Part shown: piece by piece, positions 1 to 7,822 of the stretch
Numbering within the stretch: position 1 is the stretch's first letter
Layout: every line of letters begins with the position of its first letter
Origin: CAZHRJ01 sp964534765
Lineage (GTDB): Bacteria; Lindowbacteria; 2-12-FULL-62-27
Reading direction: 5' to 3'
DNA: 24,252 bases
NCBI GenBank assembly: GCA_964534765.1
Contig: CAZHRJ010000035.1
Coordinates: 1 to 24,252, forward strand
Position numbers and translations under genes: made by a program
Notes under the pieces: model-generated
Database searches by the model: none
What the model saw: only the letters and a program-made list of their open reading frames with translations
What the model was told of the DNA's origin: nothing

Positions 1-43
1 TCATGCCTAGTCTCGTGGGCTCGGAGATGTGTATAAGAGACAG
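1..43 (+). other. Illumina Nextera adapter and i7 index (artefact)
   Basis: Bases 10-43 match the Nextera read-2 transposase adapter, ending in the 19-bp Tn5 mosaic end AGATGTGTATAAGAGACAG. Bases 2-9, CATGCCTA, match what I recall as the N706 index written in adapter orientation, and base 1 fits the last base of the P7 arm. This is library-construction sequence, not genomic DNA. True sequence starts at about base 44. The short peptide read across it (SLVGSEMCIRDS) is a known contamination signature. Confidence 0.97.
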
Positions 44-2082
44 TTCAGATGCAGAGGAACTGGATTGGCCGGTCGGTCGGCGCGCACATTCTATTTCCCG
101 TGATAGGCGAGGCGGAGTCGTTGACCGTCTTTACGACGCGTGTAGACACGCTTTATGGCGCGACCTACATGGTGATTGCCCCGGAACATCCGATGGTTGG
201 GAGATTGTGCGATCAAGGCCGGTGTGCGCCGGAGGGCCGCCGGCTCATCGAGCAGATGTTGAGGACCACCAAGGCCCGCCGGACGGACGAGGGAGCGGAA
301 AAGGTCGGCGTGGACACGGGTTCGAAGTGCCGGAACCCCGCGACAGGCGAGTCGATCCCGATTTTTGTTGCGAACTACGTCGTCATGGATTATGGAACCG
401 GCGCGGTGATGGCGGTGCCGACGCACGATCAGAGGGATTTTGAATTCGCCAAAAAATATCAATTGCCGCTGCGGGTGGTCATCGTTCCCGATGGTCAGCC
501 GCCCAGCGCCTCGGGGATGTCCGGCGCCTACACCGGCGACGGATTTATGGTCCAATCGGGCCCCTTTGACGGCGTGGCGAACCAGGAAGCGAAGGAAAAG
601 ATGGCGCAGTGGCTGAAGGACCGCGGTCAGGGCGGGCCGACCGTGACCTATCGGCTCCGGGACTGGGGCATATCGCGTCAGCGGTATTGGGGCAATCCGA
701 TCCCGGTAATTTACTGCGACGGTTGCGGAGTGGTTCCGGTACCGGAAAAAGATCTGCCCGTGTTGCTTCCCGAGGACGTCGTTTTTTCCGCGCGCGGCGG
801 CAATCCGCTGAACAAGGTGTCGTCATTTGTGACCGTGGATTGTCCGCAGTGTGGAAAGCCCTCGCGCCGGGAGACCGACACGATGGACACGTTCGTGGAT
901 TCGTCATGGTATTTCGCCCGGTACACCGATCCGCACAACGCCTCCGCGCCGTTTGACCGTTCGAACGCGGACGCGTGGTTACCGGTGGACCAGTACATCG
1001 GCGGGATCGAGCACGCGTGCATGCATTTGCTGTACGCGAGGTTTTTCCACAAGGTCATGAGAGATTTGGGACTGGTGACGAGCGGCGAGCCGTTCACGAG
1101 GCTGTTGACCCAGGGGATGGTATGCAAGGAGACGCATTCCTGTTCGGAGCACGGGTATCTCTATCCGGAGGAAGTGACGGCAGGAGAATCGGCGACGTGC
1201 GCGAAATGCGGCAAACCGTCGAGCGTGGGCCGGGTGGAAAAAATGAGCAAATCCAAAAAAAACGTGGTTGATCCGGACGATATGATCGGCAAATACGGCG
1301 CGGACACGATTCGACTATTCATCCTGTTTGCGGCGCCGCCCGAAAAAGATCTGGAGTGGAGCGAGTCGGGCGTTCAGGGCTGTTACCGTTTTTTAAAGCG
1401 GCTCTGGCGGCAGATCGATGAGGCCGTCGGCCGGCAGCAGGACATCCCTGTCGCTGCCGGCACTGGGCCTTCCCTGGCCGTCGGCCGGCAGCAGGACATC
1501 CCTGTCGCTGCCGGCACTGGGCCTTCCATGGCCGTCGGTGGCGATGCGGCCAAGGGATCGATCGCGCGAGCACCGGTCGACAGTGCGGCCCGGCGTCCTG
1601 AAGACGCCGCGGTACATGTCAAGCTTCAGCAGACGATCAAGAAGTTCCGGTCGGACGTTTCAGGCCGGTATCAATTCAACACGGCGATTGCGTCCTGCAT
1701 GGAATTTTTGAATGTTCTGGAAGACTCGGCGGTATCTGAATCTCAGCGCCGCGCGAGTCTGGGTCATATCCTGTCGCTTCTTTCTCCTTTTGTCCCCCAC
1801 ATGGCCGCGGAAGGCTGGCGGCGTCTGGGTCTGTCCGGTGAGGCCGAGAGCGAGCCGTTGCCGTCGGTGGATGAGTCCGCGCTGACGGTTCAGCGAGTGA
1901 TGATAGCGGTGCAGGTTAACGGCAAGGTCCGCGGCCGGATCGAAGTGGATCCGGGCGCGCCCGAGCCGGCGGTGGCATCGGCCGCCCTGGCGATACCGAA
2001 AGTCAGGGAACTGATCGGCGGGAAGCGAATCGAGAAGCAAATCTACGTGCCGGGCCGGCTTTTTTCCGTAGTGATCCGGTAA
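44..2082 (+). CDS. leuS: Leucine--tRNA ligase, 3' part (5' end missing), carrying an in-frame repeat array
   Basis: Class I leucyl-tRNA synthetase, which charges tRNA-Leu in the cytoplasm. About 678 codons remain of a roughly 860-residue enzyme; the N-terminal Rossmann half with the HIGH motif lies beyond the contig end. The protein enters at QRNWIGRS, followed by the CP1 editing domain (T-rich TVFTTRVDTLYGATY and the acidic AVPTHDQRDFEFA segment), a Cys pair CDGCG/CPQCG, a second zinc ribbon (CxxC after HGYLYPEE), KMSKSKKN at about 1240-1263, the anticodon-binding helical domain, and a C-terminal VQVNGKVRGRI domain. Between KMSKS and the anticodon domain, 1423-1538 holds two copies of an 18-residue repeat AVGRQQDIPVAAGTGPS(L/M). 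The usual TTRPDT of the editing site reads TTRVDT. Function is secure; whether the inserted peptide affects activity is unknown. It is followed after 11-20 bp by a small membrane protein gene. Confidence 0.97.
1423..1538 (+). repeat. Tandem 54-bp palindromic element, two units plus 8-bp head, in frame in leuS
   Basis: Units start at 1423 and 1477, and a partial third consists only of GCCGTCGG at 1531-1538. The two full units differ at one base (CTG versus ATG as last codon). Each unit contains a stem GCCGGCAGC...GCTGCCGGC (1430-1438 with 1453-1461), extended by GACA/TGTC around a TCCC loop with a 2-nt AG bulge. The unit length is 18 codons and leaves the leuS frame intact. The same unit recurs in the sdhC gene at 4485-4700 and nowhere else that I saw in the window. 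This is seen directly; a mobile origin is inferred. Confidence 0.95.
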
Positions 2083-2102
2083 CCCGCGCGAGTGTGACGA
2101 GT

Positions 2103-2552
2103 GTGACCTCAAGCGGAATTCTTAGCGGTCTCTTTACCGTCACCGGCGCATTTCATTTTCTAGCCTTTTCTCTTTTTTTCGGCGCCGCGCTGCTGAGGCT
2201 GATCGCGTACAAATGGCGGCAATCCCCCACTGAGATTCGGACAGAGGATGCCCGGCGATGGGACCGTGTCTATTTCAACATCGGCGGGATCTGCATCATG
2301 ATCTTATTCGCCACCGGCATGATGAATGTATTTTCGAACATCTTCATGGGGATGCAAGTCGGCCGAGGGTATCTGGTGACATTGGGCTGGAAGCTGGCTC
2401 TGGCGCTTTTAGTGATTTTCTTTTTCATCGGCGACCTGATGATGAGCCGCCGGGAGAAGCATTCGAAGCACATGCTGGCGGTTCAGGGAATATTATTTGT
2501 TCTAACCGGAGTTTTGGGATTCTTGCTGCTTGAGTGGCGGCCCGGCCCGTGA
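2103..2552 (+). CDS. Small four-helix membrane protein, CopD/HemJ-like
   Basis: About 150 residues with four clear hydrophobic segments: TVTGAFHFLAFSLFFGAALL, a GGICIMILFATGMMN stretch, a LGWKLALALLVIFFFIGDL stretch, and a C-terminal LAVQGILFVLTGVLGFLLL. A histidine lies in helix 1 (AFHF) and another ahead of helix 4 (SKHM). The pattern of a conserved first-helix His and GWKLALAL recalls the CopD and HemJ (protoporphyrinogen oxidase-like) membrane families, but I see no diagnostic motif, so the function is not assigned. GTG codons at 2094 and 2103 are both possible starts and neither has a good Shine-Dalgarno. Its stop TGA overlaps a GTG start of murJ, suggesting coupled translation. Confidence 0.7.
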   Translation: MTSSGILSGLFTVTGAFHFLAFSLFFGAALLRLIAYKWRQSPTEIRTEDARRWDRVYFNIGGICIMILFATGMMNVFSNIFMGMQVGRGYLVTLGWKLALALLVIFFFIGDLMMSRREKHSKHMLAVQGILFVLTGVLGFLLLEWRPGP

Positions 2553-4096
2553 CGGTCGCGGACAGCGGCGGGCATCGGCGGGCCGTATCGGCGACGTCGC
2601 TGGGGATATTGGCCTCGCGGATCCTGGGTTATGTCCGTGACGGCGTGATCATGGCCGTTTTTGGCGCGGGCCCGATCACGGACGCGTATTTGGTGGCGTT
2701 TCTGATACCGAACCTGTTCCGCCGACTGGCGGGCGAGGGCGCGTTATCGGCGAGTTTCATTCCGATATTTGCGCGCAAGGACAGATCGAGCCGAGAGGAT
2801 GCGGAGGCATTTGCGGGTTCGGCGGTGAGTTATGTCTTTACGATTGTCAGTCTTTTTTGTCTGGTTGCCGCTCTGACGTCGTCTGTTTTTGTGTCGGTAT
2901 TCGCTCCGGGCCTGCGGCAGTCGCCAGAGATATATCACCTATCCAGCCGACTTCTTTCGGCGCTCTTTCCCTATTTACTGCTGATGTCGCTCTACGCCTT
3001 ATTCAGCGGCATGTTGAACACGCGCGACCGATTCGGCATCCCGGCGGCCGCATCGGCTCTGGAGAATGCGGCCGTCATCGCCGCGGCGTTTTTTCTTGTG
3101 CCGGCTCTGGGCGACAAGCCGGAGGATCGGATCTGGGGGTTGGTTGCCGGCGTTTTGGTGGGCGGCGTTCTGCAGGTCGGTTGGGTGTGGCTGGCTCTTC
3201 GCGGAACGGGATTCCGGCTGCGGCCATCCTTTGAGCGCACGCCGGAGTTAATGGAGATGCTGGGACTGATGTTGCCTGCGGCGTTCACGCTGGCGATTTA
3301 TCAACTGAACAACATCGTGAATCAGGGCATCGCCTCCTTTTTGCCGTCGGGAACCATCACGTCGCTGTATTTGGCCTACCGGCTGATCGAGTTTCCATCG
3401 GCGTTGTTCGGCACCGCGGTGGGCACCGTGACGTTGCCGAAGGCGGCGCAAGCGGGCACCGATGTGGAATATCGGGCGGTGCTCAACCGGTCGGTGGGGC
3501 TGTGCCTACTCTGGATGATCCCCTCGATGGTCGCCTACATGGCCTTTTCGGAGCCATTGATCATCCTGCTGTTTCAATACGGAAATTTTTCGATGGAGAA
3601 TGCCGGGGAGGTTTCGCGGATTCTGCGGGTATACGCGCCGGCCCTGCCGTTTATCGGTATCGGCCGGATTTTGGGCGCGGCGTGTTACGCGTCGAAAGCG
3701 CCCAGGGTTCCGCTGACATCCGGCGGCATAGCCGTGATCAGCAATGCCGCGGTTTCGATCCTGTTGGTTCTGATTCTTCCCCCGGCCTACCAGTCCTGCG
3801 GGATCGCGTTGGGTCTGACCGTTGGGACGATGATGAACGTTTTCATGCTGATTCGGCTCTCCGGCCCGCGCGACGTGCTGCGTGGGTTTCGATTAAGGGA
3901 CTATGCCTCCCAGGCCGCGGTGAATATACTGAGCGCGCTGGTATTCGGCATTCCGCTTTTTTTCCTGACGGCCCGCCTGTTGGAGACGCCTCCCCCGGTT
4001 CTTCGAATCGGCGCGGCATTGGCTGTTTTTATTTCAATGGGCGTTTATTTTGGTCTTCTAAAGATTCATCGAATTCAGAAAGTTGACAGGCAGTGA
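2549..4096 (+). CDS. murJ: Lipid II flippase MurJ (MviN)
   Basis: About 515 residues, the usual length of MurJ, the MOP-superfamily flippase that moves lipid II across the inner membrane for peptidoglycan synthesis. The N-terminus has the family signature SLGILASRILGYVRDGVIMAV followed by DAYLVAFLIPNLFRRL and GEGALSASFIPIF. Around 14 hydrophobic segments run through the rest, including the helix 7-8 region with YQLNNIVNQGIASFLPSG. I prefer the GTG at 2549, which overlaps the upstream TGA as GTGA; a GTG at 2534 in the same frame would add five residues. Its TGA at 4094-4096 lies just before the sdhC start, so the gene is probably cotranscribed with sdhCAB. Confidence 0.94.
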   Translation: MTVADSGGHRRAVSATSLGILASRILGYVRDGVIMAVFGAGPITDAYLVAFLIPNLFRRLAGEGALSASFIPIFARKDRSSREDAEAFAGSAVSYVFTIVSLFCLVAALTSSVFVSVFAPGLRQSPEIYHLSSRLLSALFPYLLLMSLYALFSGMLNTRDRFGIPAAASALENAAVIAAAFFLVPALGDKPEDRIWGLVAGVLVGGVLQVGWVWLALRGTGFRLRPSFERTPELMEMLGLMLPAAFTLAIYQLNNIVNQGIASFLPSGTITSLYLAYRLIEFPSALFGTAVGTVTLPKAAQAGTDVEYRAVLNRSVGLCLLWMIPSMVAYMAFSEPLIILLFQYGNFSMENAGEVSRILRVYAPALPFIGIGRILGAACYASKAPRVPLTSGGIAVISNAAVSILLVLILPPAYQSCGIALGLTVGTMMNVFMLIRLSGPRDVLRGFRLRDYASQAAVNILSALVFGIPLFFLTARLLETPPPVLRIGAALAVFISMGVYFGLLKIHRIQKVDRQ

Positions 4097-4121
4097 AGCT
4101 GTGTTACAGTCCAACCCGACC

Positions 4122-5130
4122 ATGTCGAGCCAAACGATCGTAACAACGGTGAAACCGCCTCCCAAGGCCGGCGTCTGGGAGACCGAGCGGAAGGATTATT
4201 GGTGGCTGGAGCCATTAGTAACGGTTGTGGGTTTGGTGATCGGGTTTGGGTATCTGACGTGGGCGGCCGTTATGGGCAATCCCGCGCATGGTGAATACGG
4301 CCCGTATCTTTCCCCGGTCTATTCGCCTCCGGTGCATCACTGGTTTCCATCGATTCTGAGTATTCTGCCCGCGGGCATATCTCCGGCGCTATTAATTTTG
4401 TGGGCGCCGGGCGGATTTCGAGCGACGTGTTACTATTATCGGAAAGCCTACTACCGGTCATTTTTTCAGAATCCGACCGCCTGCGCCGTCGGNNNNNNNN
4501 NNNNNNNNNNNNNNNNNNNNNNNNNNNNNNNNNNNNNNNNNNNNNNNNNNNNNNNNNNNNNNNNNNNNNNNNNNNNNNNNNNNNNNNNNNNNCCGGCAGC
4601 AGGACATCCCTGTCGCTGCCGGCACTAGGCCTTCCATGGCCGTCGGCCGGCAGCAGGACATCCCTGTCGCTGCCGGCACTAGGCCTTCCATGGCCGTCGG
4701 CAAGCCGTGGGATAAGTACTGCGGAGAGACCGATTTTCCGTTGATTCTGCAAAACGTCCACCGCTATTTCCTCTATCTGGCCATCCTGGTTCTGGCCTTT
4801 CTCTGGTACGACGCAATCCATGCGTTCACGAAGGCAGGTCCAAAGGATTACGCCGTGGGTGGCGGAAGTCTGGTTTTGCTGCTCAACGCTGTATTTTTAT
4901 CCCTGTACACCTTCGGCTGTCATTCGCTGAGGCATCTGATCGGCGGTCAGCTGGACTGTTTTTCGGCCTGTCCGACCGCGAAAGCGCGCCATGCGGCGTG
5001 GAGCGGAGTGACGTGTCTGAACGAGCGCCACATGTTGTGGGCGTGGGTGAGTCTGGCATGGGTGGGTTTTACGGACCTGTACATTCGGCTGGTTTCATCC
5101 GGTGTGATCAGCGATCCGAGGTTTTTCTAA
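4122..5130 (+). CDS. sdhC: Succinate dehydrogenase/fumarate reductase membrane anchor, interrupted by repeat array and gap
   Basis: Membrane-anchor subunit for the flavoprotein and iron-sulfur subunits encoded immediately downstream; it anchors the complex and passes electrons to quinone. Five hydrophobic segments are visible, two before the gap (PLVTVVGLVIGFGYLTW and a FPSILSILPAGISPALLIL stretch) and three after (RYFLYLAILVLAFLW, SLVLLLNAVFLSLYTFGCHS, LWAWVSLAWVGFTDLYI). CYYYRKAYYRSFF and FGCHSLRHLIGG match the fused anchor type known from Actinobacteria and other phyla; the histidines are likely haem ligands. Between TACAVG and KPWDKYCGE lies a 54-bp repeat array plus a 100-N gap; with a true gap of 54n bases (including zero) the frame is continuous. 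I chose ATG 4122; TTG 4083 and GTG 4101 are in-frame alternatives and none has a strong ribosome site. Confidence 0.85.
4485..4700 (+). repeat. Second tandem array of the 54-bp palindromic element, inside sdhC, containing the gap
   Basis: The left edge is the 8-bp unit head GCCGTCGG (4485-4492), then 100 Ns, then the remaining 46 bp of a unit (4593-4638), a full unit (4639-4692) and a final head (4693-4700). Both visible copies carry A where the leuS copies carry G (ACTAGG versus ACTGGG), changing Gly to Arg in the sdhC reading frame. Orientation and codon phase (GCC GTC GGC, Ala-Val-Gly) are the same as in leuS. The copy number is unknown because the assembly breaks here. Confidence 0.93.
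4493..4592. other. Scaffold gap of exactly 100 N
   Basis: Exactly 100 unknown bases placed between the head and body of a 54-bp repeat unit. A round 100 is a placeholder length. Its size is 1 modulo 3 and therefore falsely shifts the sdhC frame. The sequence on either side can be joined directly (GCCGTCGG followed by CCGGCAGC) to make a perfect unit, so the gap is most simply a collapsed tandem array of some multiple of 54 bp. Confidence 0.97.
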
Positions 5131-5131
5131 A

Positions 5132-6967
5132 ATGGACAAATATGAAACGCACGAGACAGAAGTTCTGGTCATCGGCGCCGGCGGCGCGGGTCTGCGGGCC
5201 GCGATCGAATCCTCGGCGCAGGGCTGCAAGACGGCGCTGGTGTGCAAGTCGCTGCTAGGGAAAGCCCACACCGTGATGGCGGAGGGCGGGATTGCCGCGG
5301 CGTTGGCGAATGTGGACGCCGAGGATGACTGGCGTGTGCATTTTCACGACACGATGTCAGGCGGGAAGATGTTGAACAACTGGCGGATGGCGGAGTTGCA
5401 TGCGAAGGAAGCTCCGGAGCGAGTGTACGAGCTGGAGCGCTGGGGCGCCGTTTTCGACCGCACGCCGGATGGCCGGATACTACAGCGTGCCTTTGGCGGC
5501 CACCGGCACAAGAGGCTATCGCACGTGGGCGACCGGACCGGTCTGGAGATGATACGGACGTTGCAGGACAAAGGCATCCATCAAGGCATTGATGTTTACA
5601 TGGAGTGTACGATCACCCGTCTGTTGACCGACCGTTCCGGCCGGGTGGTGGGCGCCTTCGGGTACTGGCGGGAGAGCGGCCGATACGTGGTGTTCAAGTC
5701 GAAATCCGCGATCCTTGCGACGGGGGGGATCGGCAAGTCGTATCAAGTGACGTCAAATTCGTGGGAGTACACCGGTGACGGCCACGCGATGGCGTACGAA
5801 GCGGGAGCGAGTCTGATCGACATGGAGTTTGTGCAATTTCATCCGACGGGTATGGTATGGCCGCCGGGTGTTCGGGGGCTTTTGGTGACGGAGGCGGTCC
5901 GGGGCGAAGGTGGGCTGTTGCGGAACGCGAAGGGTGAGCGGTTCATGTTCAAGTATTTGCCGGAGTCGACGAAAAAGGATTTTGCGGACACCGAGCAGGA
6001 GGCGAAAGCGTGGGTGGATGCGGTGCTGTCGGGCCGGAAGCCTGACGTGCGGCGTCCTCCGGAGCTGTCGACGCGTGACAACGTGGCGCGATCGATTTAC
6101 ACGGAAGTCAAAGAGGGCCGTGGTTCGCCGCATGGGGGAGTTTTTCTGGACATCAGCTATCAGCCTGCGGAGCGAGTGAAGCAGAAGCTGCCGAGCATGT
6201 ATCATCAATTTCTGGAGCTGGCGGATGTCGACATCACGAAAGAGCCGATGGAAGTGGGTCCGACCGCTCATTACATCATGGGTGGCGTCCGAGTCGATCC
6301 GGACAGTTGCGCCTCGACCGTCGCCGGCCTCTTCGCCGCCGGCGAGGTCACGGGCGGCATGCACGGTTCGAACCGCCTTGGAGGCAACTCGTTATCGGAT
6401 TTACTGGTATTTGGCAGACGGGCCGGCATGGGAGCGGCGGATCACGCGAAGAGGGCGTCGGCGCCGATCGTGTCGGCCGAGGACGTCGAGCGTGCGGCCG
6501 CGGAGGCGAGCGTGCCGTTTGAGCGAGCGAAGGGAGAGAATCCGTACGACATACAGAGGGATTTGCAGGAGACCATGAGTTCGATGGTGGGCATATTCCG
6601 TACCGAGACGGATTTGCAGGAGGGTGTCCGCCGGATTGACCGACTGAAGGAGCGCGCATCGCGAGTGAGCGTGGAGGGATCGCGTCTGTACAATCCGGGC
6701 TGGCACCTGGCTTTGGATCTGCGGAATTTATTGCTTGTGAGCGAAGCGATCGCGAAGGCCGCGCTCGCCCGAAGGGAGAGCCGCGGCGGGCACAGCCGGC
6801 TGGATTATCCAAATGCCGATTCCCGGCAGGGCAAGGTCAACATCGACGTGAGCAAAAAAGGTCCGGACATGCATATCCGGGAGACTCCTCTGCCGGAGAT
6901 GCCGGCGGCGTTGAGATCGGTATACGACGAGGTAGAAAACATGAAGATGGCGAAGGTGCCGGGTTAA
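5132..6967 (+). CDS. sdhA: Succinate dehydrogenase/fumarate reductase flavoprotein subunit
   Basis: 611 residues, the normal length for the FAD subunit that interconverts succinate and fumarate at the cytoplasmic face of the membrane. Visible are the dinucleotide-binding motif V-I-G-A-G-G-A-G (residues 13-20), the MAEGGIAAALAN loop, FGGHRHKRLSHVGDRTG (region of the covalent FAD histidine), FHPTG with His237, TEAVRGEGG, RDNVARS (Arg315 and Arg320, catalytic arginine region), TAHYIMGG (His380) and GEVTGGMHGSNRLGGNSL. All the catalytic motifs are intact. The gene starts one base after the sdhC stop and ends one base before sdhB, so the three form one operon. Sequence alone does not say whether it works mainly as Sdh or Frd. 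Confidence 0.97.
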   Translation: MDKYETHETEVLVIGAGGAGLRAAIESSAQGCKTALVCKSLLGKAHTVMAEGGIAAALANVDAEDDWRVHFHDTMSGGKMLNNWRMAELHAKEAPERVYELERWGAVFDRTPDGRILQRAFGGHRHKRLSHVGDRTGLEMIRTLQDKGIHQGIDVYMECTITRLLTDRSGRVVGAFGYWRESGRYVVFKSKSAILATGGIGKSYQVTSNSWEYTGDGHAMAYEAGASLIDMEFVQFHPTGMVWPPGVRGLLVTEAVRGEGGLLRNAKGERFMFKYLPESTKKDFADTEQEAKAWVDAVLSGRKPDVRRPPELSTRDNVARSIYTEVKEGRGSPHGGVFLDISYQPAERVKQKLPSMYHQFLELADVDITKEPMEVGPTAHYIMGGVRVDPDSCASTVAGLFAAGEVTGGMHGSNRLGGNSLSDLLVFGRRAGMGAADHAKRASAPIVSAEDVERAAAEASVPFERAKGENPYDIQRDLQETMSSMVGIFRTETDLQEGVRRIDRLKERASRVSVEGSRLYNPGWHLALDLRNLLLVSEAIAKAALARRESRGGHSRLDYPNADSRQGKVNIDVSKKGPDMHIRETPLPEMPAALRSVYDEVENMKMAKVPG

Positions 6968-6968
6968 C

Positions 6969-7709
6969 GTGGCGGATCGACAGGTGTTTCGGATCTACCG
7001 CGGCGAGACCGGTGAGGGCGGGATGAAGGAGTACAGTGTGGACGTGGGTCCCGGCATGGTGGTGTTGGATGCCGTTCATCAGATTCAGGCGACGCAGGCT
7101 CCGGATCTGGCGGTGCGGTGGAACTGCAAAGCCGCCAAGTGCGGATCCTGCGGTGCGGAAGTGAACGGCAAGCCGAGGCTGATGTGCAAGACCCGGCTGG
7201 ACGATTTCGCCCCGGCCGACCCGATTGAAGTGCGGCCGATGCGGACGTTTCCGCATGTGAAGGATCTGGTGGTGGATGTGTCGTGGAATTACGAAGTCAA
7301 CAGGAAGATTCCGCCGTTTAAGCCGAGGTCGGGCGCGGAGTGGCGATGGAGTCAGGAGGACGTGGATCGGGTGCAGGAATTCCGGAAGTGCATCGAGTGT
7401 TTTCTCTGTCAGAACGTCTGTCACGTTTTGAGGGACCACGGCAAGACCGCCGTTTTTTACGGCCCGCGTTTTTTTGTCCGGCTGGCGTCGCTGGAGATGC
7501 ATCCGATGGACGCCGGTGACCGGATGGCGCTGATCAAGGATCAGGCGGGTGTGGGGTACTGCAACATCACGAAGTGTTGCACGGAAGTCTGTCCGGAGGA
7601 CATCCGGATCACGGACAACGCGATCATTCCTTTGAAGGAGCGGGTTGTGGACCGATTTTACGATCCGGTGAGGCAATTGATCGAAAAAGTTTTTAGCGGG
7701 AGAGATTGA
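6969..7709 (+). CDS. sdhB: Succinate dehydrogenase/fumarate reductase iron-sulfur subunit
   Basis: 246 residues. The N-terminal ferredoxin domain carries the [2Fe-2S] ligands Cys53, Cys58, Cys61 and Cys73. The C-terminal domain has CIECFLC...C (Cys141, 144, 147, 151) and CNITKCCTEVCP (Cys198, 203, 204, 208), which supply the [4Fe-4S] and [3Fe-4S] clusters. It passes electrons from the SdhA FAD to quinone at the anchor protein. The GTG start lies one base after the sdhA stop, so translation is probably coupled. No intrinsic terminator is seen after it, but a 155-200 bp spacer with several palindromes follows. Confidence 0.96.
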   Translation: MADRQVFRIYRGETGEGGMKEYSVDVGPGMVVLDAVHQIQATQAPDLAVRWNCKAAKCGSCGAEVNGKPRLMCKTRLDDFAPADPIEVRPMRTFPHVKDLVVDVSWNYEVNRKIPPFKPRSGAEWRWSQEDVDRVQEFRKCIECFLCQNVCHVLRDHGKTAVFYGPRFFVRLASLEMHPMDAGDRMALIKDQAGVGYCNITKCCTEVCPEDIRITDNAIIPLKERVVDRFYDPVRQLIEKVFSGRD

Positions 7710-7734
7710 CAATCGATTTCGATCCGTGTACACC
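7706..7734 (+). promoter_or_regulatory. Possible sigma-70 promoter ahead of the receiver gene
   Basis: A perfect -35 box TTGACA (7706-7711) overlaps the end of sdhB. After 17 bases comes TACACC (7729-7734), a weak -10. It lies inside the palindrome GTGTACAC (7726-7733) and is followed by the palindrome TGACGTCA (7736-7743), positions where a repressor or activator could act. The weak -10 makes this tentative. Confidence 0.35.
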
Positions 7735-7822
7735 CTGACGTCAAGTAAAGAGTGGGGATCCTTAAGCAGGCGTAGCAGACAACAAGTTCATAGCGACCAC
7801 AACACCATAGCCGCCGACGACC

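Noticed and set aside
3..443. Open frame of 146 codons starting in the adapter
   Set aside because: Its first residues are the translated Nextera adapter and the rest is out of frame with the clear LeuRS sequence.
1319..1622. Three minus-strand open frames over the leuS repeat array
   Set aside because: They exist because the 54-bp unit lacks stops in every frame; they are short, repetitive and antisense to a well-defined gene.
4485..4700. CRISPR array
   Set aside because: Units are directly tandem with no unique spacers, keep a coding frame, and no cas genes are present.
5753..7733. Long minus-strand open frames (up to 298 codons) antisense to sdhA and sdhB
   Set aside because: They shadow GC-rich genes whose products have all their catalytic motifs; the antisense translations show no recognisable domain.
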